Shown: one piece after another, positions 26,018 to 33,301 of the stretch
How the letters are laid out: every line of letters starts with the position of its first letter
Position numbering within the stretch: position 1 is the first letter of the stretch
DNA from: CAVQCT01 sp964371785
Lineage (GTDB): Bacteria > Zixibacteria > MSB-5A5 > GN15 > FEB-12
DNA length: 64,000 nt
Reading direction: 5' to 3'
Assembly (NCBI GenBank): GCA_964371785.1
Contig: CAYJOL010000010.1
Location: forward strand, 1-64,000
Position numbers and translations under genes: made by a program
Notes under the pieces: generated by a model
Database searches by the model: none
What the model saw: only the letters and a program-made list of their open reading frames with translations
Told to the model about the DNA's origin: nothing

Positions 26018-26542
26018 ATGCTTAGAAGACTTGGATTTCTCGCGATCGCCGGCGTCGTTATCTTTACTATCGTGACCATAGCGGGCTGCCACAAACCGCC
26101 GCCGCCGCCGCCTGAACAACAGGTTGTAGATACTACTCCGCCACCACCGCCGCCGCCGCAAGACACAACTCCTACGCCGCCGCCGCCGAAGCCAATGCTT
26201 AAAGTGGAGCAGTTTAAGACAGTATACTTTGATTATGACAAGTTTAACCTTCGCCCGGATGCGAAGCAGGATCTTGAGTTCGACTACAACCTGCTGACCC
26301 AGTATCCTGATGCGATTGTCGAGATTCAGGGACACTGCGACGAGCGGGGAACGGTCGAATATAACCTGTCGCTTGGGCAGAAACGTGCCGATGCCACCAA
26401 GGATTATCTGGTCAGCCTCGGCGTGAGCCCGGATCGCCTGAAGACCATCAGTTATGGCAAGGAACGCCCGGTCGATCCCGGTCATAACGAAGCGGCTTGG
26501 GCGAAAAACAGACGCTGTGAATTCCGCATTATTTCACAGTAG
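26018..26542 (+). CDS. pal: Peptidoglycan-associated lipoprotein Pal
   Basis: 174 residues. Lipoprotein signal (lipobox IAGC, Cys24), a linker with three polyproline runs (about 26-60) encoded by CCG-rich DNA, then an OmpA-type peptidoglycan-binding domain with VYFDYDKFNLRPDA, IQGHCDERGTVEYNLSLGQ and KNRRCEF. Anchored in the outer membrane and bound by TolB/TolA. AGGAGG-like GGGAGG precedes the ATG. Confidence 0.95.
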   Translation: MLRRLGFLAIAGVVIFTIVTIAGCHKPPPPPPEQQVVDTTPPPPPPPQDTTPTPPPPKPMLKVEQFKTVYFDYDKFNLRPDAKQDLEFDYNLLTQYPDAIVEIQGHCDERGTVEYNLSLGQKRADATKDYLVSLGVSPDRLKTISYGKERPVDPGHNEAAWAKNRRCEFRIISQ

Positions 26543-26559
26543 CCCATAAGGTGTTCATA

Positions 26560-27372
26560 ATGTCTGGTTTGAGAAATATATGTATAACCGCCATTCTTGG
26601 AATGGCGGTTATGCTTTTAGGATTCGGCCTTTTTGGATGCGCCACCTCCCGACAGGTGGATGAAATTAAGGCTGAAGTCAGGGACGTCAAAGCTCAGACG
26701 CTCCAGACGCAACGGCAGATGACTCACATGGATTCGGTGATCACGTCGGGCAACGATGCCAATAACAAGCTTCGCGCCGAGGTCACCTATTCCATAGGCG
26801 AACTTCAACAGCAAATCAGCACCTTGCTTCAGAACTACAATGACCTGCTTACCAAGATCGACCTGCTCAATCAGCAGTTGAGTGTGAAGCACGTTATCAC
26901 CAGTTCACCCGGGGTACAGGCTCCGCCGACAAGTCCGACCGGTCAGACTGCGACTACGACCGGGACAACTGCCGACACGACTTCCCAGATGCCATCAATT
27001 GACTGCGGAGCCGCCTATGACAACGCCTTCATCCTGGCCCGCCAGCGCGAATATCAAAAGGCGATTGATGGGTTCAGGGAGTTCCTTAAGGAATGCCCGA
27101 ACCATGAATCGGCCGACAACGCCCATTACTGGATTGGCGAGAGTTACTATGCGCTGGAGAAGTATGTCGATGCGACCCAGGAGTTCCAGTACCTGCTGGA
27201 CAACTATAAAGGTTCCGAGAACGCCAGCCGCGCACTGTACAAGCTCGGACGCTCACAGCAAGAGCTCAAGAAAAACGCAGATGCAAAGAAGACGTTTCAA
27301 AAGCTGATTGACGAATATCCTGAGACACTCGAGGCCTCGCAGGCCAAGGAGCGGCTCAAAGATCTAAAATGA
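26560..27372 (+). CDS. cpoB: CpoB/YbgF-like Tol-Pal-associated protein
   Basis: 270 residues from the ATG at 26560; a GTG nine bases upstream is part of the ribosome site AAGGTG. N-terminal signal with lipobox-like LFGC (so probably a lipoprotein, unlike E. coli CpoB), a coiled-coil (about 30-105), a Thr/Pro-rich linker, and TPR repeats (about 145-270) with YDNAFILARQREYQKAIDGF, AHYWIGESYYALEKYVDA and ASRALYKLGRSQQEL. The tol-pal gene neighbourhood confirms the call. Its last bases overlap the next ATG by 4 nt. Confidence 0.88.
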   Translation: MSGLRNICITAILGMAVMLLGFGLFGCATSRQVDEIKAEVRDVKAQTLQTQRQMTHMDSVITSGNDANNKLRAEVTYSIGELQQQISTLLQNYNDLLTKIDLLNQQLSVKHVITSSPGVQAPPTSPTGQTATTTGTTADTTSQMPSIDCGAAYDNAFILARQREYQKAIDGFREFLKECPNHESADNAHYWIGESYYALEKYVDATQEFQYLLDNYKGSENASRALYKLGRSQQELKKNADAKKTFQKLIDEYPETLEASQAKERLKDLK

Positions 27373-27899
27373 CCGTTCAGTCAATCAGAGTGAATGTTTC
27401 GACCCCGACCGAGCCGACTCCGCCCGGCCGGGGTTTTTATCAACTGGAAGAAGATACGCTCTTTGTGCAGGTGGGTCCGTTCCAGGATCGTCGCAAATTC
27501 TTCTCATATATCGAATCTGATCATCTCTCCCTCGAACTTGACCGTACCGGCCGCCTGATCTTTATCGAAGTAAGTGTGCCGCGCCGCCGCTGGCAAATCG
27601 CTGACGATCTGGTCGCGCCCAAAGTGGTCGAACCGGCTGACATCCGATGGCTTGATTTTCGCGAGAATATTACTTCGCCGCGGCTTCTAACTAACGAGCA
27701 GAGATCACTGCTCAAGCTCGAATTCTCGGCACTGACTGACCCTTTAAGCTACTATCTCGCCGACTCAGTGACGGCGCAGGTCGACATCGAAGGCCAGCTC
27801 GGGGCGGTCTGGGTCACTGAAATCACCGATGATTTGGGCGGTCAGGAAATCGGCGCGTTTCGAAAGAAACTCCGTCTTAATAACTCCTACTACGCATAG
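27369..27899 (+). CDS. Hypothetical protein of the tol-pal operon
   Basis: 176 residues, no signal peptide or membrane segment. Hydrophilic and beta-strand rich, with LFVQVGPFQDRRKFFSYIES near residue 30 and pairs of charged/aromatic residues. ATG overlaps the cpoB stop by 4 nt, so it is translationally coupled to the Tol-Pal genes. I recognise no family. Confidence 0.75.
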   Translation: MTVQSIRVNVSTPTEPTPPGRGFYQLEEDTLFVQVGPFQDRRKFFSYIESDHLSLELDRTGRLIFIEVSVPRRRWQIADDLVAPKVVEPADIRWLDFRENITSPRLLTNEQRSLLKLEFSALTDPLSYYLADSVTAQVDIEGQLGAVWVTEITDDLGGQEIGAFRKKLRLNNSYYA

Positions 27900-27934
27900 G
27901 ACATCACATTGCCAAACCTCGACAAGAGATATCG

Positions 27935-27963
27935 TTGACAGTCGATTTAGGCCTGTGTTTATT
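27935..27963 (+). promoter_or_regulatory. Candidate promoter of ligA (leaderless spacing)
   Basis: TTGACA (27935-27940), 17-nt spacer, TTTATT (27958-27963). The -10 ends only 5 nt before the ligA ATG at 27969, so transcription would begin at or within the start codon. Confidence 0.5.
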
Positions 27964-27968
27964 GACAC

Positions 27969-29981
27969 ATGACCAAGGCCGATGACAAAATCAAACAGGA
28001 ACTCGCCGACCTTCGCGAAAAGATAGCTTATCACAATCGGCTCTATTATATCGAGGACAGACCGAAGATTTCTGATGCTGAATACGATAAGCTGTTCGAC
28101 CGACTGATCGAGTTGGAAAAGCAGTTCCAGGATTTGGTCACACCCGACTCCCCCAGCCAGCGGGTGGGCGCGGAGCCATCAAAGAAATTCGTTCCCCTCC
28201 CGCACCGGATCCCGATGCTTTCGCTTCAGAAAGTCACCAGCCGGGAAGAATTCGTTGAGTTCGATCGACGGGTCAAAGAGGGTCTGGAAGAGACCGGCGA
28301 GGTTCAATATGTCACTGAGCCGAAACTCGACGGTCTCGCGGTGGAGCTGGTTTATGAAGACGGTATATTTGTGCGGGGTTCGACGCGTGGCGACGGCGCC
28401 GTTGGCGAAAACATCACCGCCAATCTAAGGACAATCCAATCGATTCCGCTGAAGCTGTCCGACTCGGCTGCGAAGAAATATCCGCTTTTGGAGGTTCGTG
28501 GCGAAGTCATAATGTTGCGAAGTTCGTTCGATAAACTGAATGAACAGCTTGCCGCAAAGAATATCGCACCGATGGCCAATCCCCGTAATGGCGCGGCCGG
28601 CTCACTCCGTCAGCTCAATCCAAAGATAACGGCATCGCGTAGACTCATCTTCTACGCCTACGGTGTCTCTGAAACGACTCTGGCAGATCTCACTTCTCAG
28701 CATGAGGTAATTGAATTCCTGTCGGCGGAAAAGTTCCTGGTCAATAATCTAATCTATGTCGCGGACGGAGTCGACGAGGTCACCACTATTTTCGACAATC
28801 TGACCCGTGACCGCGGCACGCTTGACTATGACATCGACGGGATGGTGGTCAAGGTAAACAGTTTTCGTTCGCAGGAGATTCTCGGGCAGATCGCCCGTGC
28901 CCCCCGATGGGCCGTGGCCTGGAAGTTTGCCGCGGAACAGGCGGAGACTATTCTCGAAGATGTGGAATTCTCAGTCGGAAGAACCGGCGTCATCACCCCG
29001 GTGGCCAAGCTCAAACCCGTGCGTGTTTCGGGGGTAACGGTGTCCAATGCCTCGATGCATAACGAAGATGAAATCAAGGCCCTCGATGTAAGAATCGGTG
29101 ATACGGTGATTATCCAGCGCGCCGGCGATGTTATCCCCGAGGTAATTGAAGTGATCAAAGACAAGAGGCCGAAACACGCCAAATCGATCTCTTTCCCGGA
29201 CAAGTGTCCGTCATGCGGCACAAAGATTGTTCGCCCCGAAGATGAAGCGGCGTACCGATGTCTTAACACGGCCTGCCCGGCCCAGGTGGAAGGCAGCCTG
29301 TTTCATTTTGCCGCCAAAGGGGGATTCGATATTGAGGGCCTTGGGGAAAAGTTGGCAAAACAGCTAATTACCGAAGGTTTGGTAAAAGATCCGTCCGACT
29401 TGTTCTTCCTCACCAAAGAACAACTTCTTCCGCTTGATCTGATGGCGGAGAAAAAGGCGCAGAATCTGATAGCGGCAATCGAACGTTCCCGGCATGCCGA
29501 ATTACCCAAAGCCATCAATGCACTCGGTATAATAGGTGTCGGTGAGACCGCAGCAAAAGTCCTGGCCGAACATTTTGTCTCGTTTGAGAAGTTACAAAAG
29601 GCTTCCAGAGAGGAATTGACCAATATCGCCGGTATCGGCCCGATTATTGCCGAGAATATTCAAGACTATTTCGGCAATTCCGGCAATCAGAACATGCTCA
29701 GGAAACTTCGTGAAGGGGGGGTGGAATTCCCGGATTATCATAAGAACATAGCTTCCGATACGTTTGCCGGAAAGACATTCGTCATCACCGGCACGCTCTC
29801 AAAACCGCGCAACCATTTCAAGAACTTGATCGAACAAAACGGCGGGAAGACTTCGGGCTCGGTCTCGGTAAAAACCGATTATGTCCTCGCCGGCGCTGAC
29901 CCCGGTTCCAAGCTCGACAACGCGAAAAAACTCGGCGTCAAGATCATTGACGAAGACGAATTCGAAAAATTACTTCGCTGA
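27969..29981 (+). CDS. ligA: NAD-dependent DNA ligase LigA
   Basis: 670 residues, the normal length. Domain Ia with YHNRLYYIEDRPKISDAEYD, adenylation domain with the active-site Lys in TEPKLDGLAVELVYEDG, OB-fold region, a four-Cys zinc finger (CPSCG ... CLNTACPAQ, about 416-441), helix-hairpin-helix repeats, and a C-terminal BRCT domain with FVITGTLSKPRNHF and DYVLAGADPGSKLDNA. Seals nicks in replication and repair. No Shine-Dalgarno sequence is seen before the ATG; the promoter spacing suggests a leaderless mRNA. Confidence 0.97.
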   Translation: MTKADDKIKQELADLREKIAYHNRLYYIEDRPKISDAEYDKLFDRLIELEKQFQDLVTPDSPSQRVGAEPSKKFVPLPHRIPMLSLQKVTSREEFVEFDRRVKEGLEETGEVQYVTEPKLDGLAVELVYEDGIFVRGSTRGDGAVGENITANLRTIQSIPLKLSDSAAKKYPLLEVRGEVIMLRSSFDKLNEQLAAKNIAPMANPRNGAAGSLRQLNPKITASRRLIFYAYGVSETTLADLTSQHEVIEFLSAEKFLVNNLIYVADGVDEVTTIFDNLTRDRGTLDYDIDGMVVKVNSFRSQEILGQIARAPRWAVAWKFAAEQAETILEDVEFSVGRTGVITPVAKLKPVRVSGVTVSNASMHNEDEIKALDVRIGDTVIIQRAGDVIPEVIEVIKDKRPKHAKSISFPDKCPSCGTKIVRPEDEAAYRCLNTACPAQVEGSLFHFAAKGGFDIEGLGEKLAKQLITEGLVKDPSDLFFLTKEQLLPLDLMAEKKAQNLIAAIERSRHAELPKAINALGIIGVGETAAKVLAEHFVSFEKLQKASREELTNIAGIGPIIAENIQDYFGNSGNQNMLRKLREGGVEFPDYHKNIASDTFAGKTFVITGTLSKPRNHFKNLIEQNGGKTSGSVSVKTDYVLAGADPGSKLDNAKKLGVKIIDEDEFEKLLR

Positions 29982-29990
29982 TCGACTTTC

Positions 29991-30032
29991 TTGACCTAGA
30001 TCAATGACCAAATCCCGGTAAATTTCGATATT
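29991..30032 (+). promoter_or_regulatory. FNR/DNR-like site with class II promoter spacing
   Basis: TTGAC-CTAG-ATCAA at 29991-30004 matches the FNR/DNR palindrome TTGAT-N4-ATCAA with one mismatch. A -10-like GATATT lies at 30027-30032, which would put the site centre at about -41.5, the class II activator position. The gene downstream, at 30072, encodes a heme-copper-oxidase-like protein, a fitting target. Confidence 0.5.
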
Positions 30033-30071
30033 ACGGCACAAAACAGTCTGTCCCAATTTTATGGAGAGTTT

Positions 30072-31007
30072 ATGAGCCGTTATATGAAGAGATTTGTGCT
30101 CGCTTCGCTTGTCTATCTGGGCGTGGCGGCAATATTCGGAATTTTGAATGGCATTACCGACCTGGGATACTTCGGAACCTTTGCCCACACTCATTTCAAT
30201 TTGCTGGGGTTCATGTCGATGATTGTGTTCGGTATCGGATATTTCATCCTGCCGCGCTTCAACGGCACCGAGCTGAGGTTCGAAAGTTGGGTGCCGGTTC
30301 ATTTCTGGCTCGCCAACATCAGCTTGATCGGTATGGTCGTATTCAGGGGCCTGAGCATCGATACCGGACAGGAGCTATTCAACATTCTGTTTATAGTCTC
30401 GGCGACGGTGCAGGTTGTTTCCATTTTCATGTTCATCATCAACATCTGGTTGACTCTCACACCATCGAAAATCTCAGGCCACTCAACCGCGACAGACAGT
30501 AAACCACTTCCCAAGGCCGCCCCTGCCCCTGCACCGACTATAACGGTGACTCCGGATTCGCGTGTGGCTGATCTGGTCGATAAACTCCCCTCCAACCTGT
30601 CAGTGCTGATATCGGCCGGTCTGAGGCCCTTGGCTCAGCCCGGACATATCGACCGGGTCCGCCAGATGGGTGTGACGCTCGGGATGGCCGCTCGGAGCCA
30701 TGGACTCGATGTCGATGCTGTCATATTACAGGTCGAAGAGGAGTTCAAAAGGCATGGGTTCGTGATTTCCGGAACTTCTGAGATTGGATTGGAAATACCG
30801 AAGTCGAGCGGCGGTCAATTGTCGGCCAGTCTGTTGATCGGCGATGTCATCAAATCTTTTCCCCGGGCGCGTCCGATTTTCGAAAGACATTTCGGCTCGG
30901 GATGTTTCGATTGCCCTGGCCAGGCGTATGAATCCCTGGATATGGCCTGCCGGATGCATGGAGTGGATCCACAGTCGTTACTGGCCGAACTGGAAGCCTC
31001 GTTATAA
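30072..31007 (+). CDS. Cytochrome oxidase subunit I-like membrane domain fused to two DUF1858-like domains
   Basis: 311 residues. Four helices (about 9-25, 40-62, 76-95, 103-128); the second begins HTHFNLLGFMSMIVFGIGYF, the pattern of CcoN/NorB-type subunit I, with two His that could bind heme. After a Pro/Ala-rich linker come two DUF1858-like domains: about 161-225 (VADLVDKLPSNLSVLISAG) and 250-311 (LLIGDVIKSFPRARPIFERH ... CFDC). Too short to be a full oxidase. A sensor or assembly role for NO, O2 or heme is inference, supported by the FNR-like site upstream. GGAGAG precedes the ATG. Confidence 0.75.
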   Translation: MSRYMKRFVLASLVYLGVAAIFGILNGITDLGYFGTFAHTHFNLLGFMSMIVFGIGYFILPRFNGTELRFESWVPVHFWLANISLIGMVVFRGLSIDTGQELFNILFIVSATVQVVSIFMFIINIWLTLTPSKISGHSTATDSKPLPKAAPAPAPTITVTPDSRVADLVDKLPSNLSVLISAGLRPLAQPGHIDRVRQMGVTLGMAARSHGLDVDAVILQVEEEFKRHGFVISGTSEIGLEIPKSSGGQLSASLLIGDVIKSFPRARPIFERHFGSGCFDCPGQAYESLDMACRMHGVDPQSLLAELEASL

Positions 31008-31016
31008 TACAACACC

Positions 31017-31043
31017 AAAGAGGCGGGATTCTCCCGCCTCTTT
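31017..31043. terminator. Bidirectional intrinsic terminator
   Basis: AAAGAGGCGGGA (31017-31028) pairs with TCCCGCCTCTTT (31032-31043). It lies between the convergent genes ending at 31007 (+) and 31071 (-) and can serve both. Confidence 0.75.
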
Positions 31044-31070
31044 AGTTTACCGTAATCTTTCAGCCGGGAA

Positions 31071-31664
31071 TTACTCTGAGCGGCCCATTTTTTCTTCAAG
31101 GCTCTTTATCGCCTTGGTCAGCCGATCGATCTTGCCCTCCAGCGCTTTGATTTCTTCCCGACGGGCGACATCGTGTTTGTGAATCCAGGCTGAGACATCC
31201 TTTTGCGTCTTGTCCGCCTGCTTGGAGACTTTCTGGTAAATCTCCGCTGTTGATTTTTCGGCTTTGTCCAGAAGTTCCATAACCGCCTGTTTGCGGTCGG
31301 ATTTCTGCAATTCGCCTTTCTTAATCAGCTCGTCGATGATCTTCTCGGCCTTGGCCTTGGTCACCTGAAACGCGCCGATCGAAGCAAGAACTGTGTTTTT
31401 GAGTACTGACATGGATTTGTCACCTCCTAACGAGATTATCTTTCGGAACAGATCCTGCGAATCTCTGATGTCCTGCCAGGATGAACTTTCACTTACGAGT
31501 ACTCGACCCAGCACAGCCATCGTCACATCCTTGCCGCTCGCGTTGTCAATCACCTGCACCTCTTTTCCGGCTTTGACCAGTGCGGCCAGGTCGGACTGGG
31601 TGATGGTGCGGCTTGCGTCCGGGTCATACAGGCGCCGGTTCCGATACCGTTTAATAACTTTCAT
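31071..31664 (-). CDS. phaR: PhaR-like PHA/PHB accumulation regulator with phasin-like C-terminus
   Basis: 197 residues. The N-terminal 60 residues (VIKRYRNRRLYDPDASRTIT ... LAALVKAGKEVQVID) match the PHB accumulation regulatory domain (PHB_acc_N), which binds DNA and polyhydroxyalkanoate granules. The rest (about 95-197) is a highly charged coiled coil with KAKAEKIIDELIKKGELQKS, similar to phasin-family regulators rather than the usual second PhaR domain. No pha synthase genes are in the window. Its own promoter carries a TGC-rich palindrome that may be an autoregulatory operator. The start has no Shine-Dalgarno sequence. Confidence 0.82.
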   Translation of the reverse strand: MKVIKRYRNRRLYDPDASRTITQSDLAALVKAGKEVQVIDNASGKDVTMAVLGRVLVSESSSWQDIRDSQDLFRKIISLGGDKSMSVLKNTVLASIGAFQVTKAKAEKIIDELIKKGELQKSDRKQAVMELLDKAEKSTAEIYQKVSKQADKTQKDVSAWIHKHDVARREEIKALEGKIDRLTKAIKSLEEKMGRSE

Positions 31665-31669
31665 ACTTC

Positions 31670-31698
31670 AATATAGTGCACTGCACCATAAATGTCAA
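31670..31698 (-). promoter_or_regulatory. Promoter of phaR-like gene with embedded palindrome
   Basis: Minus strand: TTGACA (31698-31693), 17-nt spacer, TATATT (31675-31670), near perfect. The spacer holds TGGTGCAGTGCACTA (with the palindrome TGCAGTGCA overlapping the centre), like the TGC-rich targets reported for PhaR. The -10 ends 5 nt before the ATG, so the mRNA would be leaderless. Confidence 0.6.
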
Positions 31699-31700
31699 TC

Positions 31701-31726
31701 AAAAAAGGGCAGTCCGTGACTGCCCT
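31701..31726 (-). terminator. Intrinsic terminator of the receiver-protein genes
   Basis: AGGGCAGT (31706-31713) pairs with ACTGCCCT (31719-31726); on the minus strand it is followed by six T. It is 25 nt past the stop of the gene at 31751-32155 and just upstream of the phaR promoter. Confidence 0.8.
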
Positions 31727-31750
31727 GCAAATTCAACCTCACGCGGGCGC

Positions 31751-32155
31751 TCAATGCTTGCCGGTGGACATCAATACGATGTTAACGATCTCCAGCAGCC
31801 GCTCGCAGGAGAACGGTTTTTTGATGAACATATCGCCGCCCGACTTGAACGACCGCCCCATGTCATCGGACCGATCCTTCCCCGTGAGAAAGATCACCGG
31901 AACATTGGCGAATTCCGGATCTTTTTTAAGATTGGTGCAGATGTCATATCCGTCTATTCCACCTGGCATCATGATGTCCAGCAGGATGACATCCGGTCGA
32001 AATCCTTTGGCTTTATTCACTGCGTTGGTCGGCGAGTTCTCAGTCATCACCTGAAATCCGTGCTCGACCAGGAAGGTCTCGACGATCTCCGTGATTTCCG
32101 GTTCATCGTCAATAACCAGGATCTTGGCGGTGCTTATGTTCAGCTTGTAAGACAT
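31751..32155 (-). CDS. Single-domain response regulator (receiver only)
   Basis: 134 residues, a CheY-like receiver with no output domain. Acid pocket IDDEPE, phospho-acceptor Asp in PDVILLDIMMPGGIDGYD, Thr in VIFLTGKDR, and Lys in FIKKPFSCERLLEIV. About 80 nt downstream of a second receiver gene on the same strand; probably co-transcribed. No kinase is adjacent. Confidence 0.9.
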   Translation of the reverse strand: MSYKLNISTAKILVIDDEPEITEIVETFLVEHGFQVMTENSPTNAVNKAKGFRPDVILLDIMMPGGIDGYDICTNLKKDPEFANVPVIFLTGKDRSDDMGRSFKSGGDMFIKKPFSCERLLEIVNIVLMSTGKH

Positions 32156-32235
32156 TTTGTGTCCAAGTCAAAAAAAGTTTATTCTTTTTCGCCTATATTA
32201 CTTATCGGAAAATTCCTGGAGAACTTGACTGGTCT

Positions 32236-32640
32236 TCAGGTAGCCTTTGCCGTCATCAAAACCATCGCCACCACCTGCGCAAGTTGCTGTCCCGTAATCG
32301 GCTTCCGGATATATGTAGTGCCCCCGGCGGCAAACGCCCCGCCGTGGTCTTTTTCGGGTGGCTGAGCGCTGAGAAAGACCACCGGGACTGCATGCAAATA
32401 GTCTATTGCCTTGATTCGCTCGGTCGCCTCGTACCCATCCATCTCCGGCATGTTTATATCCATCAGAATCAGGTCGGGGCGGCACTCCGCAGCCTTGGCA
32501 AGACCTTCGACTCCGGTCCGAGCCGACTCCACCCGATACCCTTGCTTCTCCAGCATACTACAGATAATCCGAACGACCACCTTGTCGTCATCGATGACGA
32601 GGATCAGTGCGCTGGAAGAACCTTTTTCTGCTGTTGTCAT
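32236..32640 (-). CDS. Single-domain response regulator (receiver only)
   Basis: 134 residues, CheY-like receiver. Acid pocket IDDDK, phospho-acceptor Asp in PDLILMDINMPEMDGYEA, Ser in VVFLSAQPP, and Lys in YIRKPITGQQLAQVV. The same length and layout as the next receiver (31751-32155), so the pair may be an old duplication. No output domain and no adjacent kinase. Confidence 0.9.
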   Translation of the reverse strand: MTTAEKGSSSALILVIDDDKVVVRIICSMLEKQGYRVESARTGVEGLAKAAECRPDLILMDINMPEMDGYEATERIKAIDYLHAVPVVFLSAQPPEKDHGGAFAAGGTTYIRKPITGQQLAQVVAMVLMTAKAT

Positions 32641-32799
32641 AATCGACTAGCCTATCCCCGGTTTGTTGCGGTCACTTAGTGAACGTCACTGCCCGTATTA
32701 TCTATTATCGGATTGACTTAGCCGTTCTTAACACTCCAAATAACAAGGAAGATAAGAGGATACCTGAGTAATTGCGGTTTTTCCGGGGGGCGTTTTTAA

Positions 32800-32828
32800 T
32801 TGCGACTCGCCCCAAAAGCGGTTATGCT
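32800..32828 (+). promoter_or_regulatory. Candidate promoter of smpB (short or no leader)
   Basis: TTGCGA (32800-32805), 17-nt spacer, TATGCT (32823-32828), then 8 nt to the ATG at 32837. No Shine-Dalgarno sequence is present. Confidence 0.45.
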
Positions 32829-32836
32829 TGCCCTGT

Positions 32837-33301
32837 ATGAGCGAGAATCCGTCGGTTACCTATATCGCCCGAAACCGAAAGGCGCGCCACGATTATGACA
32901 TCAAATCTACAATCGAGGCCGGTATCTCTCTGGTTGGCAGCGAAGTCAAATCTCTGCGTGAAGGGAAGGTCAATATTGCCGATTCCTACGCAGATGTGCA
33001 GCGTGGGCAGGTTTTCTTGCTGAATTTGCATATCAGCCCTTACAAGATGGCCGCGCACGAGAATCACGACCCGATGCGCCCGCGTCGCCTCTTGCTGCAC
33101 AAACGTGAGATTCGCAAACTCCAGGCCCAGACCGAACAAAAAGGAATGACGTTGGTGCCGCTGGCCATTTACTTCAAAGGCAAAAGTGTTAAAATCGAAC
33201 TGGCGGTGGCGATAGGACGTAAAAAGTACGACAAGCGCGATGCAATAGCCAAAACCGAAGCTGATAGGCGCATAAAACGAGCTCTGAGAAAAGATCTGTA
33301 A
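32837..33301 (+). CDS. smpB: SsrA-binding protein SmpB
   Basis: 154 residues from the ATG at 32837; an in-frame TTG at 32828 lies inside the -10 region. Shows the family signatures ARNRKARHDYDI, LVGSEVKSLREGKVNIADSY and the basic C-terminal tail KRDAIAKTEADRRIKRAL. Binds tmRNA in ribosome rescue. The amidase gene begins directly after the stop codon. The tmRNA gene itself is not seen in the window. Confidence 0.96.
   Translation: MSENPSVTYIARNRKARHDYDIKSTIEAGISLVGSEVKSLREGKVNIADSYADVQRGQVFLLNLHISPYKMAAHENHDPMRPRRLLLHKREIRKLQAQTEQKGMTLVPLAIYFKGKSVKIELAVAIGRKKYDKRDAIAKTEADRRIKRALRKDL

Noticed and set aside
26098..26190. CCG-rich microsatellite in pal
   Set aside because: It encodes the polyproline linker in frame, so coding explains it.
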